Source: Deltaproteobacteria bacterium
GTDB lineage: Bacteria > Desulfobacterota > DSM-4660 > Desulfatiglandales > HGW-15
Assembly: GCA_019308745.1 (NCBI GenBank)
Contig: JAFDHO010000004.1
Coordinates: 48,319-112,318, forward strand
Direction: 5' to 3'
DNA: 64,000 nucleotides
Positions within the stretch are counted from its first letter, which is position 1. Every line of letters starts with the position of its first letter. A program made the translations under genes and the position numbers. Under the pieces are notes generated by a model. The model ran no database searches, was not told where the DNA came from, and saw only the letters and a list, made by a program, of their open reading frames with translations. Shown piece by piece: positions 31,687-39,709 of the stretch.

Positions 31687-31932
31687 TTAGCCACCGCCGA
31701 TGGGGGGGATAAGGGATATCCTGTCATCGGATTCGAGGACGTGGTCCAACGGGGAAATCCTGTCGTTCACAGACACCAATACCCCCGATCGGTTCAATTG
31801 CAATTCAGGGTACCGTTCCCCCAGGTACTCGATGACATCCGTGACCCGCGCATTTCGAAAAATGGGGACGTGAATCTGATCCTTGCGGACCACCCTGCGC
31901 TGGACACCATGAAATCTTACAGAAACCACCAT
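31687..31932 (-). CDS. MoaD/ThiS-family small sulfur-carrier-like protein
   Basis: 81-residue beta-grasp protein: MVVSVRFHGVQRRVVRKD, then TDVIEYLGERYPELQ, SGVLVSVNDRI and the C terminus ISLIPPIGGG. The GG-ending tail is what MoaE or a MoeB-type enzyme would thiocarboxylate. It lies 47 bp after the aldehyde oxidoreductase gene on the same strand; MoaD-like genes often accompany these enzymes, where they may serve pterin cofactor assembly. Whether it is a general MoaD or dedicated to this enzyme cannot be told. Confidence 0.8.
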   Translation of the reverse strand: MVVSVRFHGVQRRVVRKDQIHVPIFRNARVTDVIEYLGERYPELQLNRSGVLVSVNDRISPLDHVLESDDRISLIPPIGGG

Positions 31933-31979
31933 AGGTTGCTCCTCACTTTGTCCCGCGGGCCCGGCGGATGAGCCCTGCC

Positions 31980-34139
31980 CTATCCGCTCCTTTCCCTGAG
32001 CAGGGTTCGGGCCTGTTCGTCCAGGAGGCCGAACTTCTCAAGGGTCTCGGCCAAGGGCACCCCTTCGCGGTCATAGCCCTTCTCCCTGTAGACCTCGTCA
32101 CAGAGCCTTTGATAGGCCTTCTGCCTCAATTCAAGCAGCATTTCGTGCCTTTCCCCATCATCCCCGGGAACATCCCCGTCCCTGACCTGTTCTTCCAGCC
32201 ACTCCCCGTAGTAAACACCTCTCCCGTGGTATTCGTCCCGGTAGACAGGTGCCATTGCCCTCAGGGGAATCCGATCGTCCTTTCTCTCTCCCTTCCCTTG
32301 CCTCAAATTGATTAGCTTTTGAAGGAGCTGAAGTCTTTCAGAATCGTTCAGGATATCCTCGATGGTCTTGTTGGAACCCGTGGTGGCGTTCAGATATTGT
32401 GCATAGTAATGCAGGGTGGGCCGGTTCTGGGCCGGGTTGTCGGTCTTTGCCGCGTCGGGATGACGAACATCTATCCAGGGCAGCTTGCACAGACCCACGG
32501 CATTGAACCAGGTGCGTACCAAGGGAAACCACTTCAGGGCCTTTGCCTTCATCTCGAAGGTGGGGATTTCATTGTGTACCTGGTCTATGAAGATGAGCCA
32601 GGCCTCATCGTGTTGCGGCCCCTTCAATGCAAAACCATATCCCCCTTGCTGCGCCAAGGACTCCTGGGTGCGATACATAGAGAACTCCAGGCCCTTTACC
32701 TCCATGGCAAACTTATCGAGTTCCCGCAGAACCTCCTCCTTGGCCATACCCCTTTTGGCTGCAGCCTTCTCTGCAACCCAGGTCTTTGCCCTGAGCACGC
32801 CCTGGCCGCAGACCCTTCCAAACCCTTTCCCCAGAGCCGTCTCGTGGAGCAGCCTGTCAATCGCCTCCACATCCCCCCAGGACAGATCGTAACCAATATC
32901 CTCCCTTGTTAGAAATCCCCTCTGCACACATTCCATCAAGAAGGAGGCGGTGACGCCCATGGATATGGTGTCGATCCCATAGTGGTCGCAATACCAGTTG
33001 TATTCCATGATAAACTGAGGATCAAAGACCCCCATGCTGGTGGTTGCCGCGGCTGTCTCGTATTCCGGGCCATCCACACCGACCCTTTGGTCCTTTTGAG
33101 GCCCTCTTGTCAGGGTGACCTCTTCTGCTCCCTTGGCGCAGGCCAGGTTGCAGCCGTAGTAGCACCCGTCCGGATATTCCTTGCTGAAGTATCGGTCCAG
33201 AAATACCTCGGCAAACACCCTTTCCGCATCAGGGTGGGTCCCCTGCTGAAAGTTTTTCACGGGCAAGAGGTGGAATTTGTTCATGTACTCCAGCAAAACG
33301 GGTGTGCCCCAACTCGAGAGCCTGAGCTGCCTCGGGTCCATCTCGCCCAGGACCCTTTTGAGGGCCGCACCTGCCTCCCGCACACCCTTTTCATTTACAG
33401 GGTTATTGGCCTTGACCCGGGGCGCGTCCGCGTGTACGATAACGGCCCTCACCCCCTTGTGGCTCATGACCGTCCCTGTACCGCCCCTGCCCGCCTGTTT
33501 TGAGCGCAAGCGACCGCGCCTTTTGTCGTAAAAGAGACTGTTGATAATGCCGAACCTGGTGTTCTTTGCGCCTATCCCCGTCGTGACCGCGGCCACGTTG
33601 TCGTCAAGTTTCCCGCCGTTGTAAGACATGAGGAGCTTCTCACCGTAGGACAAGGCCCCCCTGTCGATCTCTTCCCCGAACTGGGGGGCCTTCCGGATCT
33701 CAATGGTTCCCTTGTCCCTGTCCGCGACCAGGACGACCTCTTGCCGTGAGATTCCGGAGAGGACCAGGGCGTCAAACCCGCACTGCTTGAGGACGGGGGC
33801 AAAATGCCCGCCGACGTTGGAATCAATAAAGGTATTGGTCAGGGGAGAAATCGTCCCGACAATGAACTTGCCGGTGCCGGGGAAGCGGACATCACCGCAC
33901 AACGGGCCGCTGGCCATGACGATAAGGTTTTCCGGGCTCTCATAGGTTGTCCTGGCCGTGGTTTCATCCCATATCATCTTCAAGGCGTACCCGCGGCCGC
34001 CGACGTATTTCTCCTTGAACCCGGGCGGCAGCTCCCTCGGTTCTATTTCATAGTTACTCAGGTCCACGAGAAGGACGCGGTCCGTATACCCTCCCGTCAC
34101 GGGAGCGGGCTCGTATGTGACAGATCTTAGCAAATCCAT
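31980..34139 (-). CDS. Aldehyde:ferredoxin oxidoreductase-family enzyme (tungsten type), copy 1
   Basis: 719 residues. The N-terminal domain (GRGYALKMIWDE, GPLCGDVRFPGTGKFIVG) and pterin-binding segments (GIGAKNTRFG, GRGGTGTVMSHKGVRAVIV) match the AOR family, and YETAAATTSMGVFD plus YGIDTISMG follow. Expected [4Fe-4S] ligands are Cys326, Cys330 and Cys334 (CYYGCNLAC) with Cys551 (LCKLPW). The first spacing is CX3C, not the CX2C of classical AOR. It has a longer C-terminal part than copy 2 (619). The natural substrate is unknown; possible activities include aldehyde oxidation to acid with ferredoxin as acceptor. Its partner MoaD-like gene follows. Confidence 0.88.
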   Translation of the reverse strand: MDLLRSVTYEPAPVTGGYTDRVLLVDLSNYEIEPRELPPGFKEKYVGGRGYALKMIWDETTARTTYESPENLIVMASGPLCGDVRFPGTGKFIVGTISPLTNTFIDSNVGGHFAPVLKQCGFDALVLSGISRQEVVLVADRDKGTIEIRKAPQFGEEIDRGALSYGEKLLMSYNGGKLDDNVAAVTTGIGAKNTRFGIINSLFYDKRRGRLRSKQAGRGGTGTVMSHKGVRAVIVHADAPRVKANNPVNEKGVREAGAALKRVLGEMDPRQLRLSSWGTPVLLEYMNKFHLLPVKNFQQGTHPDAERVFAEVFLDRYFSKEYPDGCYYGCNLACAKGAEEVTLTRGPQKDQRVGVDGPEYETAAATTSMGVFDPQFIMEYNWYCDHYGIDTISMGVTASFLMECVQRGFLTREDIGYDLSWGDVEAIDRLLHETALGKGFGRVCGQGVLRAKTWVAEKAAAKRGMAKEEVLRELDKFAMEVKGLEFSMYRTQESLAQQGGYGFALKGPQHDEAWLIFIDQVHNEIPTFEMKAKALKWFPLVRTWFNAVGLCKLPWIDVRHPDAAKTDNPAQNRPTLHYYAQYLNATTGSNKTIEDILNDSERLQLLQKLINLRQGKGERKDDRIPLRAMAPVYRDEYHGRGVYYGEWLEEQVRDGDVPGDDGERHEMLLELRQKAYQRLCDEVYREKGYDREGVPLAETLEKFGLLDEQARTLLRERSG

Positions 34140-34703
34140 ATCTTCTCTCGCTTTGTTCGCCCTCGCCAGTGTACCCTGCAGCGTGCTGCGAGCACGACAC
34201 TCGGCGCAGCGGGAGTGCCTGCGCTACGCGACGGCGGCCGAACCGCGCCGTAGCTCGAAGGGCGAAGGCGAATTAGGCTACGGAGCAATTTCCCTTTGAT
34301 TCCCCGCAGCTTGCCGCGGGGAGCTTCATTGCTCCGGGAACAAGCAGTCCACAAAGGGGCTCAGGAAGGACAAAGCTTTCAAATATAAAGAAACTGGTCA
34401 CAATGTCAAGATGTTTCCGTCCTTTGCGTGGAAAAACCTGAGAAAGGGGATGTGATGCAGATCTCCATGGCAGGATGGGTTCCACAGATCAGTAGAGACT
34501 ACTGCAAAGATCATAACAAGGATCTCCTCAAGTGCTCTCACGTGGCCTTTTGAGAAACAAGACCGAAGAGATGCCTTGGCCAACAGCCTGAATGGACCGG
34601 CCGGCCGCCGGTGCAGGCAAGGGCCCGGACCCACCCCTGGCTGACGTTATCCGGACAACGGGTGCCAACCAACCTCCGCCTTGGCGGTCCAGGGATCAGG
34701 GTA
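34140..34703. other. Intergenic region with hairpins, upstream of aldehyde oxidoreductase 1
   Basis: No gene seen. It holds a perfect CGTGCT/AGCACG stem (34182-34196), an inverted pair CCGTAG/CTACGG (34251-34256 and 34278-34283), and the nested hairpin at 34281-34336. The GC-rich stretch near 34200-34280 has the look of a degraded repeat. Confidence 0.5.
34281..34336. repeat. Nested hairpin, possible dispersed repeat
   Basis: Outer arms CGGAGCAAT and ATTGCTCCG (9 bp perfect) enclose a second stem CCCCGC/GCGGGG (34302-34307 with 34316-34321). The inner sequence, including CCCCGCAGCTTGCCGCGGGG, resembles short repeats I recall from deltaproteobacterial genomes. Confidence 0.5.
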
Positions 34704-34889
34704 TTAGTCCGGACGTTGGGACGATGTGTCCTTGAGGGAGGCCTTGATTTCGCGCCTGATCACGATGTAGACCCCTACGAGAATGACCAGTCCGATAACA
34801 AACACCAGGTCCTTGTCCCTGATCATTCCGTAGGCGACCATGAGGATGCCGATGGCTGCGGCAAGGGCGGTGAAGAACCTCCTGGACAT
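34704..34889 (-). CDS. Small membrane protein, 61 residues
   Basis: Not recognised as a family. From ATG 34889: MSRRFFTALAAAIGILMVAY begins a first hydrophobic helix, then MIRDKD and a second helix VFVIGLVILVGVYIVI, followed by RREIKASLKD. Two adjacent membrane helices with positive flanks make a real gene plausible, but no good ribosome site is visible and a TTG start at 34895 is possible. It is divergent from the FAD oxidase gene. Confidence 0.5.
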   Translation of the reverse strand: MSRRFFTALAAAIGILMVAYGMIRDKDLVFVIGLVILVGVYIVIRREIKASLKDTSSQRPD

Positions 34890-35069
34890 GGCCAATCCAT
34901 AATAGAGGATTGCCCTGGCAGGGTCAATAGGCTGCTCCAGGGGATCAGGGCTTCAGCACGAAATGGGACCCCATTATCATCGTTGACATCACGGGACGAT
35001 TTTCCTATGTTATCTGGATTATTTTTTACTGCTTCACCTGTCTCTCGGCCCTATGAAAGGAATGTCCCG

Positions 35070-36443
35070 ATGAGAGAAGAAATAAGAAAGGCCCTCCAGG
35101 AGATCGTGGGGGCAAAGAACTGTAGGGATCAGTTGATCGACCTTGTCTCCTATTCCTACGATGCCTCTGATCACGCCAAGAGACCCGAATGTGCGGTATT
35201 CCCCTCGAACACGAAGCAGGTATCCCGCATTATGGAGTTGGCCAACAAACACCGCATCCCCGTTATCCCCCGAGGTGCCGGGACGAGTTTGACAGGTTCT
35301 GTCGTTCCGGTCATGGGCGGCATTGTCCTGGACCTGTGCAAGATGAACAGGATTATTGATGTACGCATTGCCGATCGCTTGGCTGTCGTGGAACCCGGCG
35401 TTGTCTACGGGCAGATGGAAAAAGAACTGGCCCCCCATGGCTTTTTCTTTCCGCCGGACCCTGCCAGCAGCCAGGTCTGCACCCTGGGAGGTAACGTGGC
35501 CACTAACGCGGGCGGAATGAGGGGCGCAAAATACGGAGTGACCAGGGACTATGTCCTTGGTTTGGAAGTCGTCCTTGCAGATGGCCGCGTCATGCGGACC
35601 GGGACCCGTTGTATGAAGTCGGCCTCCGGCTATGACCTCACCAGGCTCTTCGTGGGGTCTGAAGGGACCCTGGGAGTCATCACCGAGATAACTTTGAAGA
35701 TCAGCCCCATGCCAAAGGCTGTCAAAACGGCTCTGGCCCATTTTGAGTCGCTGGAGGACGCTGGCAAATCGGTTACTGACATTATGCATTCGGGCATCAT
35801 CCCGAGTGTCCTGGAGATCCTGGACGAGAATACCATCGGGGTCCTCAGAGAGCGCGCCGCGATGAACATCCCCGATATAAGGGCCATGATACTTGTTGAG
35901 ACCGATGGATACACGGATGGAGAGGCTTCTTTCCAGATGGACAAGATCGTTGAAATCTTCAACCGACACGGAGCATCCTTCGCAAAGATTGCAAAGACCG
36001 CCGAGGAAACCGAAGAGCTATGGCAAGCCCGAAAATCGGCGGGAAGTGTGGCAGCGCAGCTCAGACCCAACAACGTCTCCGAGGACGTCACGGTCCCCAT
36101 GTCAAAGGTCCCCGAACTCCTGACCCGGATCTCCGATACGGTCCGCAGGTATGGTCTACCCTTCGTGATCTTCGGCCACGCAGGAGATGGAAACCTCCAC
36201 CCGAGGATCATGTATGACAAATCAGATCCCGAGCAGGTCGAGGCCCTGGAAAGGGCGGTAGAGGATATCTTCAAACTCGCCTGCGACCTGGGCGGCACCC
36301 TCACCGGCGAGCACGGGGTAGGCCTAGCCAAGGCCCCTTTTATGCACCTCGAGCACGATCCCGTTGCCATGCAAACGATGAAGGCCCTCAAGGAGACCTT
36401 CGACCCGAACAATATCTTGAATCCCGGAAAAATGGGCCTCTGA
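35070..36443 (+). CDS. FAD-binding 2-hydroxyacid dehydrogenase (GlcD/D-lactate dehydrogenase type)
   Basis: 457 residues from ATG 35070 (GAAAGGA site 9 bp upstream). It has the PCMH-type FAD domain (VIPRGAGTSLTGSVVP; GGNVATNAGGMRGAKYG; GSEGTLGVITEITLK) and the C-terminal FAD-oxidase domain with FGHAGDGNLHPR and GEHGVGLAKAPFM. These match GlcD and bacterial D-lactate dehydrogenases. It is 62 bp from the LarA-like gene downstream, probably co-transcribed; together they suggest handling of both enantiomers of a 2-hydroxyacid. The open frame continues upstream to 34611 but has no similarity there. Confidence 0.9.
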   Translation: MREEIRKALQEIVGAKNCRDQLIDLVSYSYDASDHAKRPECAVFPSNTKQVSRIMELANKHRIPVIPRGAGTSLTGSVVPVMGGIVLDLCKMNRIIDVRIADRLAVVEPGVVYGQMEKELAPHGFFFPPDPASSQVCTLGGNVATNAGGMRGAKYGVTRDYVLGLEVVLADGRVMRTGTRCMKSASGYDLTRLFVGSEGTLGVITEITLKISPMPKAVKTALAHFESLEDAGKSVTDIMHSGIIPSVLEILDENTIGVLRERAAMNIPDIRAMILVETDGYTDGEASFQMDKIVEIFNRHGASFAKIAKTAEETEELWQARKSAGSVAAQLRPNNVSEDVTVPMSKVPELLTRISDTVRRYGLPFVIFGHAGDGNLHPRIMYDKSDPEQVEALERAVEDIFKLACDLGGTLTGEHGVGLAKAPFMHLEHDPVAMQTMKALKETFDPNNILNPGKMGL

Positions 36444-36505
36444 CTTCAATCCCTTGGGGCCTAACAGGGCCCGGAGGCCCGTTCGATTTTGCTGAGGAGA
36501 CTGTT

Positions 36506-37822
36506 ATGTATCGTGTCCCCTACGGAAGGACGGCCCTGGAATTCGAGCTTCCCGGGAAGATGCGGGCCAGGGTCGCCGAATCAAGGCCTGCCAAACCTTT
36601 GGCCTCGATCGAAGAGGCCATTAATGACGCGTTGAATCGCCCCGTCAACTCCCCTCCCCTCAAGGACCTGGCCCGAAGGGGAGACCGGGTCTGCATTGTG
36701 TTCACCGACATTACTCGCCAGAGCCCGGACCACCTCTTGGTTCCGGCCCTCCTGAGGGAACTGGCTTCCTCCGGAGTCAGGGCCGAAGACATTTTGTTGC
36801 TGTGCGGGATAGGGATGCACAGGCCCAGCACCCTAGATGAAAGAATCGCGAAACTCGGCCGGGACATAGTAGAGCGATACCGGATCATGGACAACGAACC
36901 TCAAAACCCCAACGTCCTTGTGGACCTGGGCACGGCCGGAGGGGGTATCCCTCTCTCCGTCAACAGGAAGGCCTATGAGGCGGATCTATTGATCGCTACC
37001 GGCATCGTGGAACCCCATCAGTACGCCGGGTACTCGGGTGGCCGCAAGACCCTTGCCATCGGAGCTGCCGGTGAGTCCATGATTGCCTACACCCATGGGC
37101 CCAGGATGGTGGACCACCCCGGGACACGACTCGGAAAGATCGAGGGAAATCCTTTTCACCAGGCAATCACCCTGGCGGCCCGAAGGGCAGGGCTTCGTTT
37201 TATTCTCAACGCGGTGCTGGATGGTGAGGGGCGCCCCGTATCAATCAGGGCAGGAGAACCTGAGGCGACCTTTGAGGCCCTCGTGCGAGACGCACGGCAG
37301 CTCTACGAAGTTCAAGTGCCTCAGCAGTATGATGTCGCCGTAGCAGGGGTTGGATTTCCGAAGGACGATAATCTCTACCAGGCCAGCCGTGCGGCTAGCT
37401 ATCTCTTTTTCGCCCCTACCCCGGTTGTCCGGGAGGGCGGGGTGATCATCATTCCCGCCCCCACTCCCGAGGGTGCCGGTGAGGGAGTCGGCGAGAGGCG
37501 CTTTCTCGAAAAGATGAAGCAGGCCCGGGATATCCCCTCTTTCCTCTCCAGGATGCGCCGGGAAGGTTACCCCCCCGGAGCCCAGCGGGCCTACGTCATG
37601 GCAAAGGTCCTCGAGAAGAACTCTGTGATCATCGCAGGATCCCAAACACCGGAGGTGGTACGCCAGACACAGATGATTCCTGCTCGAGACATGAAAGAGG
37701 CCTTTTCCATTGCCGTCCGGAAGCTGGGCAGGGAAGACCTTGAGGTCCTCATCGTCCCCCATGGCCTTTTGACATTACCCATCGTTGAACAGGGGGGCAG
37801 GATCAACTTTTCCGCCTATTGA
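36506..37822 (+). CDS. LarA-family nickel-pincer 2-hydroxyacid racemase
   Basis: 438 residues. Compared with L. plantarum LarA, the residues align with an offset of -3: His105 (GIGMHRPST), His171 (VEPHQYAGYSGGRK), Lys181, His197 (MIAYTHGPR), Gln292 (DNLYQASRA), with Asp68 and Arg71 in FTDITRQ. Thus the ligands for the nickel pincer cofactor are kept. The LarA Lys298 position is Arg295 here, which is a substrate-contacting residue in LarA, so the substrate may be a different 2-hydroxyacid. It lies 62 bp after the FAD dehydrogenase. No larB/C/E cofactor genes are in the window. Confidence 0.85.
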   Translation: MYRVPYGRTALEFELPGKMRARVAESRPAKPLASIEEAINDALNRPVNSPPLKDLARRGDRVCIVFTDITRQSPDHLLVPALLRELASSGVRAEDILLLCGIGMHRPSTLDERIAKLGRDIVERYRIMDNEPQNPNVLVDLGTAGGGIPLSVNRKAYEADLLIATGIVEPHQYAGYSGGRKTLAIGAAGESMIAYTHGPRMVDHPGTRLGKIEGNPFHQAITLAARRAGLRFILNAVLDGEGRPVSIRAGEPEATFEALVRDARQLYEVQVPQQYDVAVAGVGFPKDDNLYQASRAASYLFFAPTPVVREGGVIIIPAPTPEGAGEGVGERRFLEKMKQARDIPSFLSRMRREGYPPGAQRAYVMAKVLEKNSVIIAGSQTPEVVRQTQMIPARDMKEAFSIAVRKLGREDLEVLIVPHGLLTLPIVEQGGRINFSAY

Positions 37823-37910
37823 TCTTTCGGGAAAGGCTTCTTCATTGATGACCATGGAATTCCACCCTGATCCCCCTCCCCATGGACTCCACTTGGATCA
37901 AGAGGCATGT

Positions 37911-38657
37911 CTAACCCTCCCCCCTCTGACCAACGTAGAATCGGAAATCCCCGTGCTGGCAATGGCTGCAGCGATACTCGACGATGTCGCCGGCAAAGGA
38001 GGTCAATTTGACCTCAATGCGAAGTATCGGGCTCCCGGGTTCCACCTCCAAGGTCTTCGCCATTCTTTCACCTGCGGCGATGGCCGAGATATACTCCTCT
38101 CTCTTCTCTACCCTGATCCCGAAGTAGATGTCCTGCAATTTCCATAGGGTATTCTTGAAGAAATCCTCGGCACCGAACTGCTCCAGCCCCTTGTACAGCC
38201 TCTTCGGCAGGTATGAGCGGGTATGCAGAAGGTGGGTGCCCCCGATTCTGCCCAACCGTTCAAGGCAAAAGACCTTTGTCCCCTTTCTCAAACCAAGGTT
38301 TTTCGCAATCCGAGCGTCCGCAGGGAGGACTTCAATACTGCGGAAGACCAGATCGACATGGGCCAATTCTGAATTGAGGTCTTCAACAAAACGAAAATTG
38401 CGGAATCGTTTCAAGTTCTGCTTTGGAAATACGACAAAAGTCCCTTTCCCCTGCTTTCGATAAAGGATGCCCTTTTGTGTTAGATTGAGGATGGCCTTTC
38501 TGACTGTACCCTGGCTCACGCCGTATTCTCTTGCCAGAGCTATTTCCGAGGGTATCAGGTCCCCTTCTTTCAGGTGACCCCTGGCCATCTGAGTGCGGAG
38601 GAAATCTTCTACCTGGCGGTAAAGGGGTACATTTGAATCTTCAATCCTATGCATCAT
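37911..38657 (-). CDS. GntR family regulator, HutC/UTRA type
   Basis: 248 residues from ATG 38657 (AGGGA site). The N-terminal winged-helix domain includes PLYRQVEDFLRTQM, PSEIALAREYGVSQGTVRKAI and YRKQGKGTFVV; residues 95-245 look like a UTRA ligand-binding domain (RIGGTHLLHTRSYLP, ILRIEVKLTSFAGDIVEYR). It converges on the LarA gene and lies downstream of the ThDP-decarboxylase alpha gene, so it may sense a pathway intermediate. The open frame runs 70 codons further (to 38867), overlapping the alpha gene stop; this extension is not similar to the family. Confidence 0.9.
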   Translation of the reverse strand: MMHRIEDSNVPLYRQVEDFLRTQMARGHLKEGDLIPSEIALAREYGVSQGTVRKAILNLTQKGILYRKQGKGTFVVFPKQNLKRFRNFRFVEDLNSELAHVDLVFRSIEVLPADARIAKNLGLRKGTKVFCLERLGRIGGTHLLHTRSYLPKRLYKGLEQFGAEDFFKNTLWKLQDIYFGIRVEKREEYISAIAAGERMAKTLEVEPGSPILRIEVKLTSFAGDIVEYRCSHCQHGDFRFYVGQRGEG

Positions 38658-38863
38658 CTCTGTTTCCCTGTTGTTTTCTCTTTGGTCCGGTTTCAAAACC
38701 ATTGCGACGGACGACCTCGTCTTCCCCTCACATCCCGAGACGCCTACGGTCTTTCCTTCTGTTTCCGTCACCAAGCTGTTATCTTCCCATCCTCTCCCCC
38801 GACAGGGCCCCACGGACTGAGCCAATCCACGAATCGGATTCCCTGCAGCCGGAGACTCTCGGA

Positions 38864-39412
38864 TCAAAAGAATCCATCAGAAAACAACCCTCTCTCCTTC
38901 CTTTGGCTCCCTTCAGCCATTGAATTCCGCGTGATCAGGATGGCAACAGGCGTCTGCCCGATTTCAGCCATCTGGTACGCCTGGGTAATTTGACCTCTGG
39001 CGTCAAAATCAGCCGACAGGTCATAGTAGGGGATCTTCATGGCATCCAGAAAGGGGCGGAAGGACCTGGCTTTCATGTACTGCCCGACAGTGACATCTCC
39101 CAGATGCCCGCGATCCGTGGCGATCATTACCAGTGGGATCCCGTAGGAGACTGCCAGTGTTGCCAGAGCCCCTCCCGTGTTGAGCAAACCAACGCTTTGA
39201 GCCAGCAACAGGGATCGCACTCCGGAAAGGGATGCCCCGCAACAAATACCCAGTGCGTCTTCCTCCCTTGCCGCAGGGGCGTAGGTTATTCGCTTTGAAG
39301 TCTTTATGGCCTCAATTAGGGGCCCAAGCCAATTGTCGGGTACTCCGGAGGCCAATCTCACCTCAGCATCTTCTATCGACCTTTTGAGTCTTTCTGCGAA
39401 GCTCTTGTCCAT
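38864..39412 (-). CDS. ThDP-dependent 2-oxoacid decarboxylase, alpha subunit (sulfopyruvate/phosphonopyruvate decarboxylase type)
   Basis: 182 residues forming the ThDP pyrimidine-binding half: PAAREEDALGICCGASLSG (Glu50 is in the place of the ThDP-activating Glu), LLLAQSVGLLNTGGALATLA and VMIATDRGHLGDVTVGQ. These resemble ComD-type alpha subunits. Such enzymes need a beta subunit; the only beta-like sequence in the window is a 5'-truncated fragment on the other strand at 42.1-42.5 kb. It is preceded by the MoaD-like gene (15 bp) and aldehyde oxidoreductase 2, suggesting decarboxylation of a 2-oxoacid to an aldehyde, then oxidation. The true 2-oxoacid is unknown. Confidence 0.8.
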   Translation of the reverse strand: MDKSFAERLKRSIEDAEVRLASGVPDNWLGPLIEAIKTSKRITYAPAAREEDALGICCGASLSGVRSLLLAQSVGLLNTGGALATLAVSYGIPLVMIATDRGHLGDVTVGQYMKARSFRPFLDAMKIPYYDLSADFDARGQITQAYQMAEIGQTPVAILITRNSMAEGSQRKERGLFSDGFF

Positions 39413-39427
39413 CGGATCCTCTCTCCT

Positions 39428-39709
39428 CTACACCAATCCAAACAGTCCTGGCAGGAATAGGGTGACGCTCGGCACGGTGGCCACGAGTGTTATGCCCGCG
39501 AAGAGTAGGCTGGACAGGAGCAAATGGTGGAACGTTTCTTCTTCCTCAACGCAAATGTGGTCAGAGAGTTCTGGATGAAGGGCCTCGAGTCTCGCCAGGA
39601 AATCCTTGACCGTGATAGGCGCTTCAAGTGCGATCTCTTCCCATACTTTTCGATCACCGACCTTCCGGTTTCCAAAAGGAGGATGTAGGCGGAACCACAT
39701 CTCCGTCAT
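39428..39709 (-). CDS. MoaD-like beta-grasp protein without a Gly-Gly tail
   Basis: 93 residues. The pattern APITVKDFLARLEALHPELSDHICV, then a hydrophobic ITLVATVPSVTLFLPGL, resembles MoaD/ThiS, but it ends GLFGLV and not GG. Codons at the 3' end show no obvious frameshift that would restore GG. Its start overlaps the aldehyde oxidoreductase 2 stop by 4 bp (ATGA), the same association as at locus 1. It is probably a structural or assembly partner of that enzyme, with no sulfur-transfer role evident. Confidence 0.65.
   Translation of the reverse strand: MTEMWFRLHPPFGNRKVGDRKVWEEIALEAPITVKDFLARLEALHPELSDHICVEEEETFHHLLLSSLLFAGITLVATVPSVTLFLPGLFGLV

Noticed and set aside
31537-31971. 144-codon plus-strand frame over the MoaD gene
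   Set aside because: It is antisense to the MoaD-like gene and crosses the nrdD upstream region, with no family pattern.
38658-38863. 70-codon N-terminal extension of the GntR regulator, or the missing beta-subunit N terminus
   Set aside because: The ATGA overlap with the alpha gene is suggestive, but the sequence resembles neither a GntR N terminus nor a ThDP beta subunit, and a good ribosome site supports the start at 38657.
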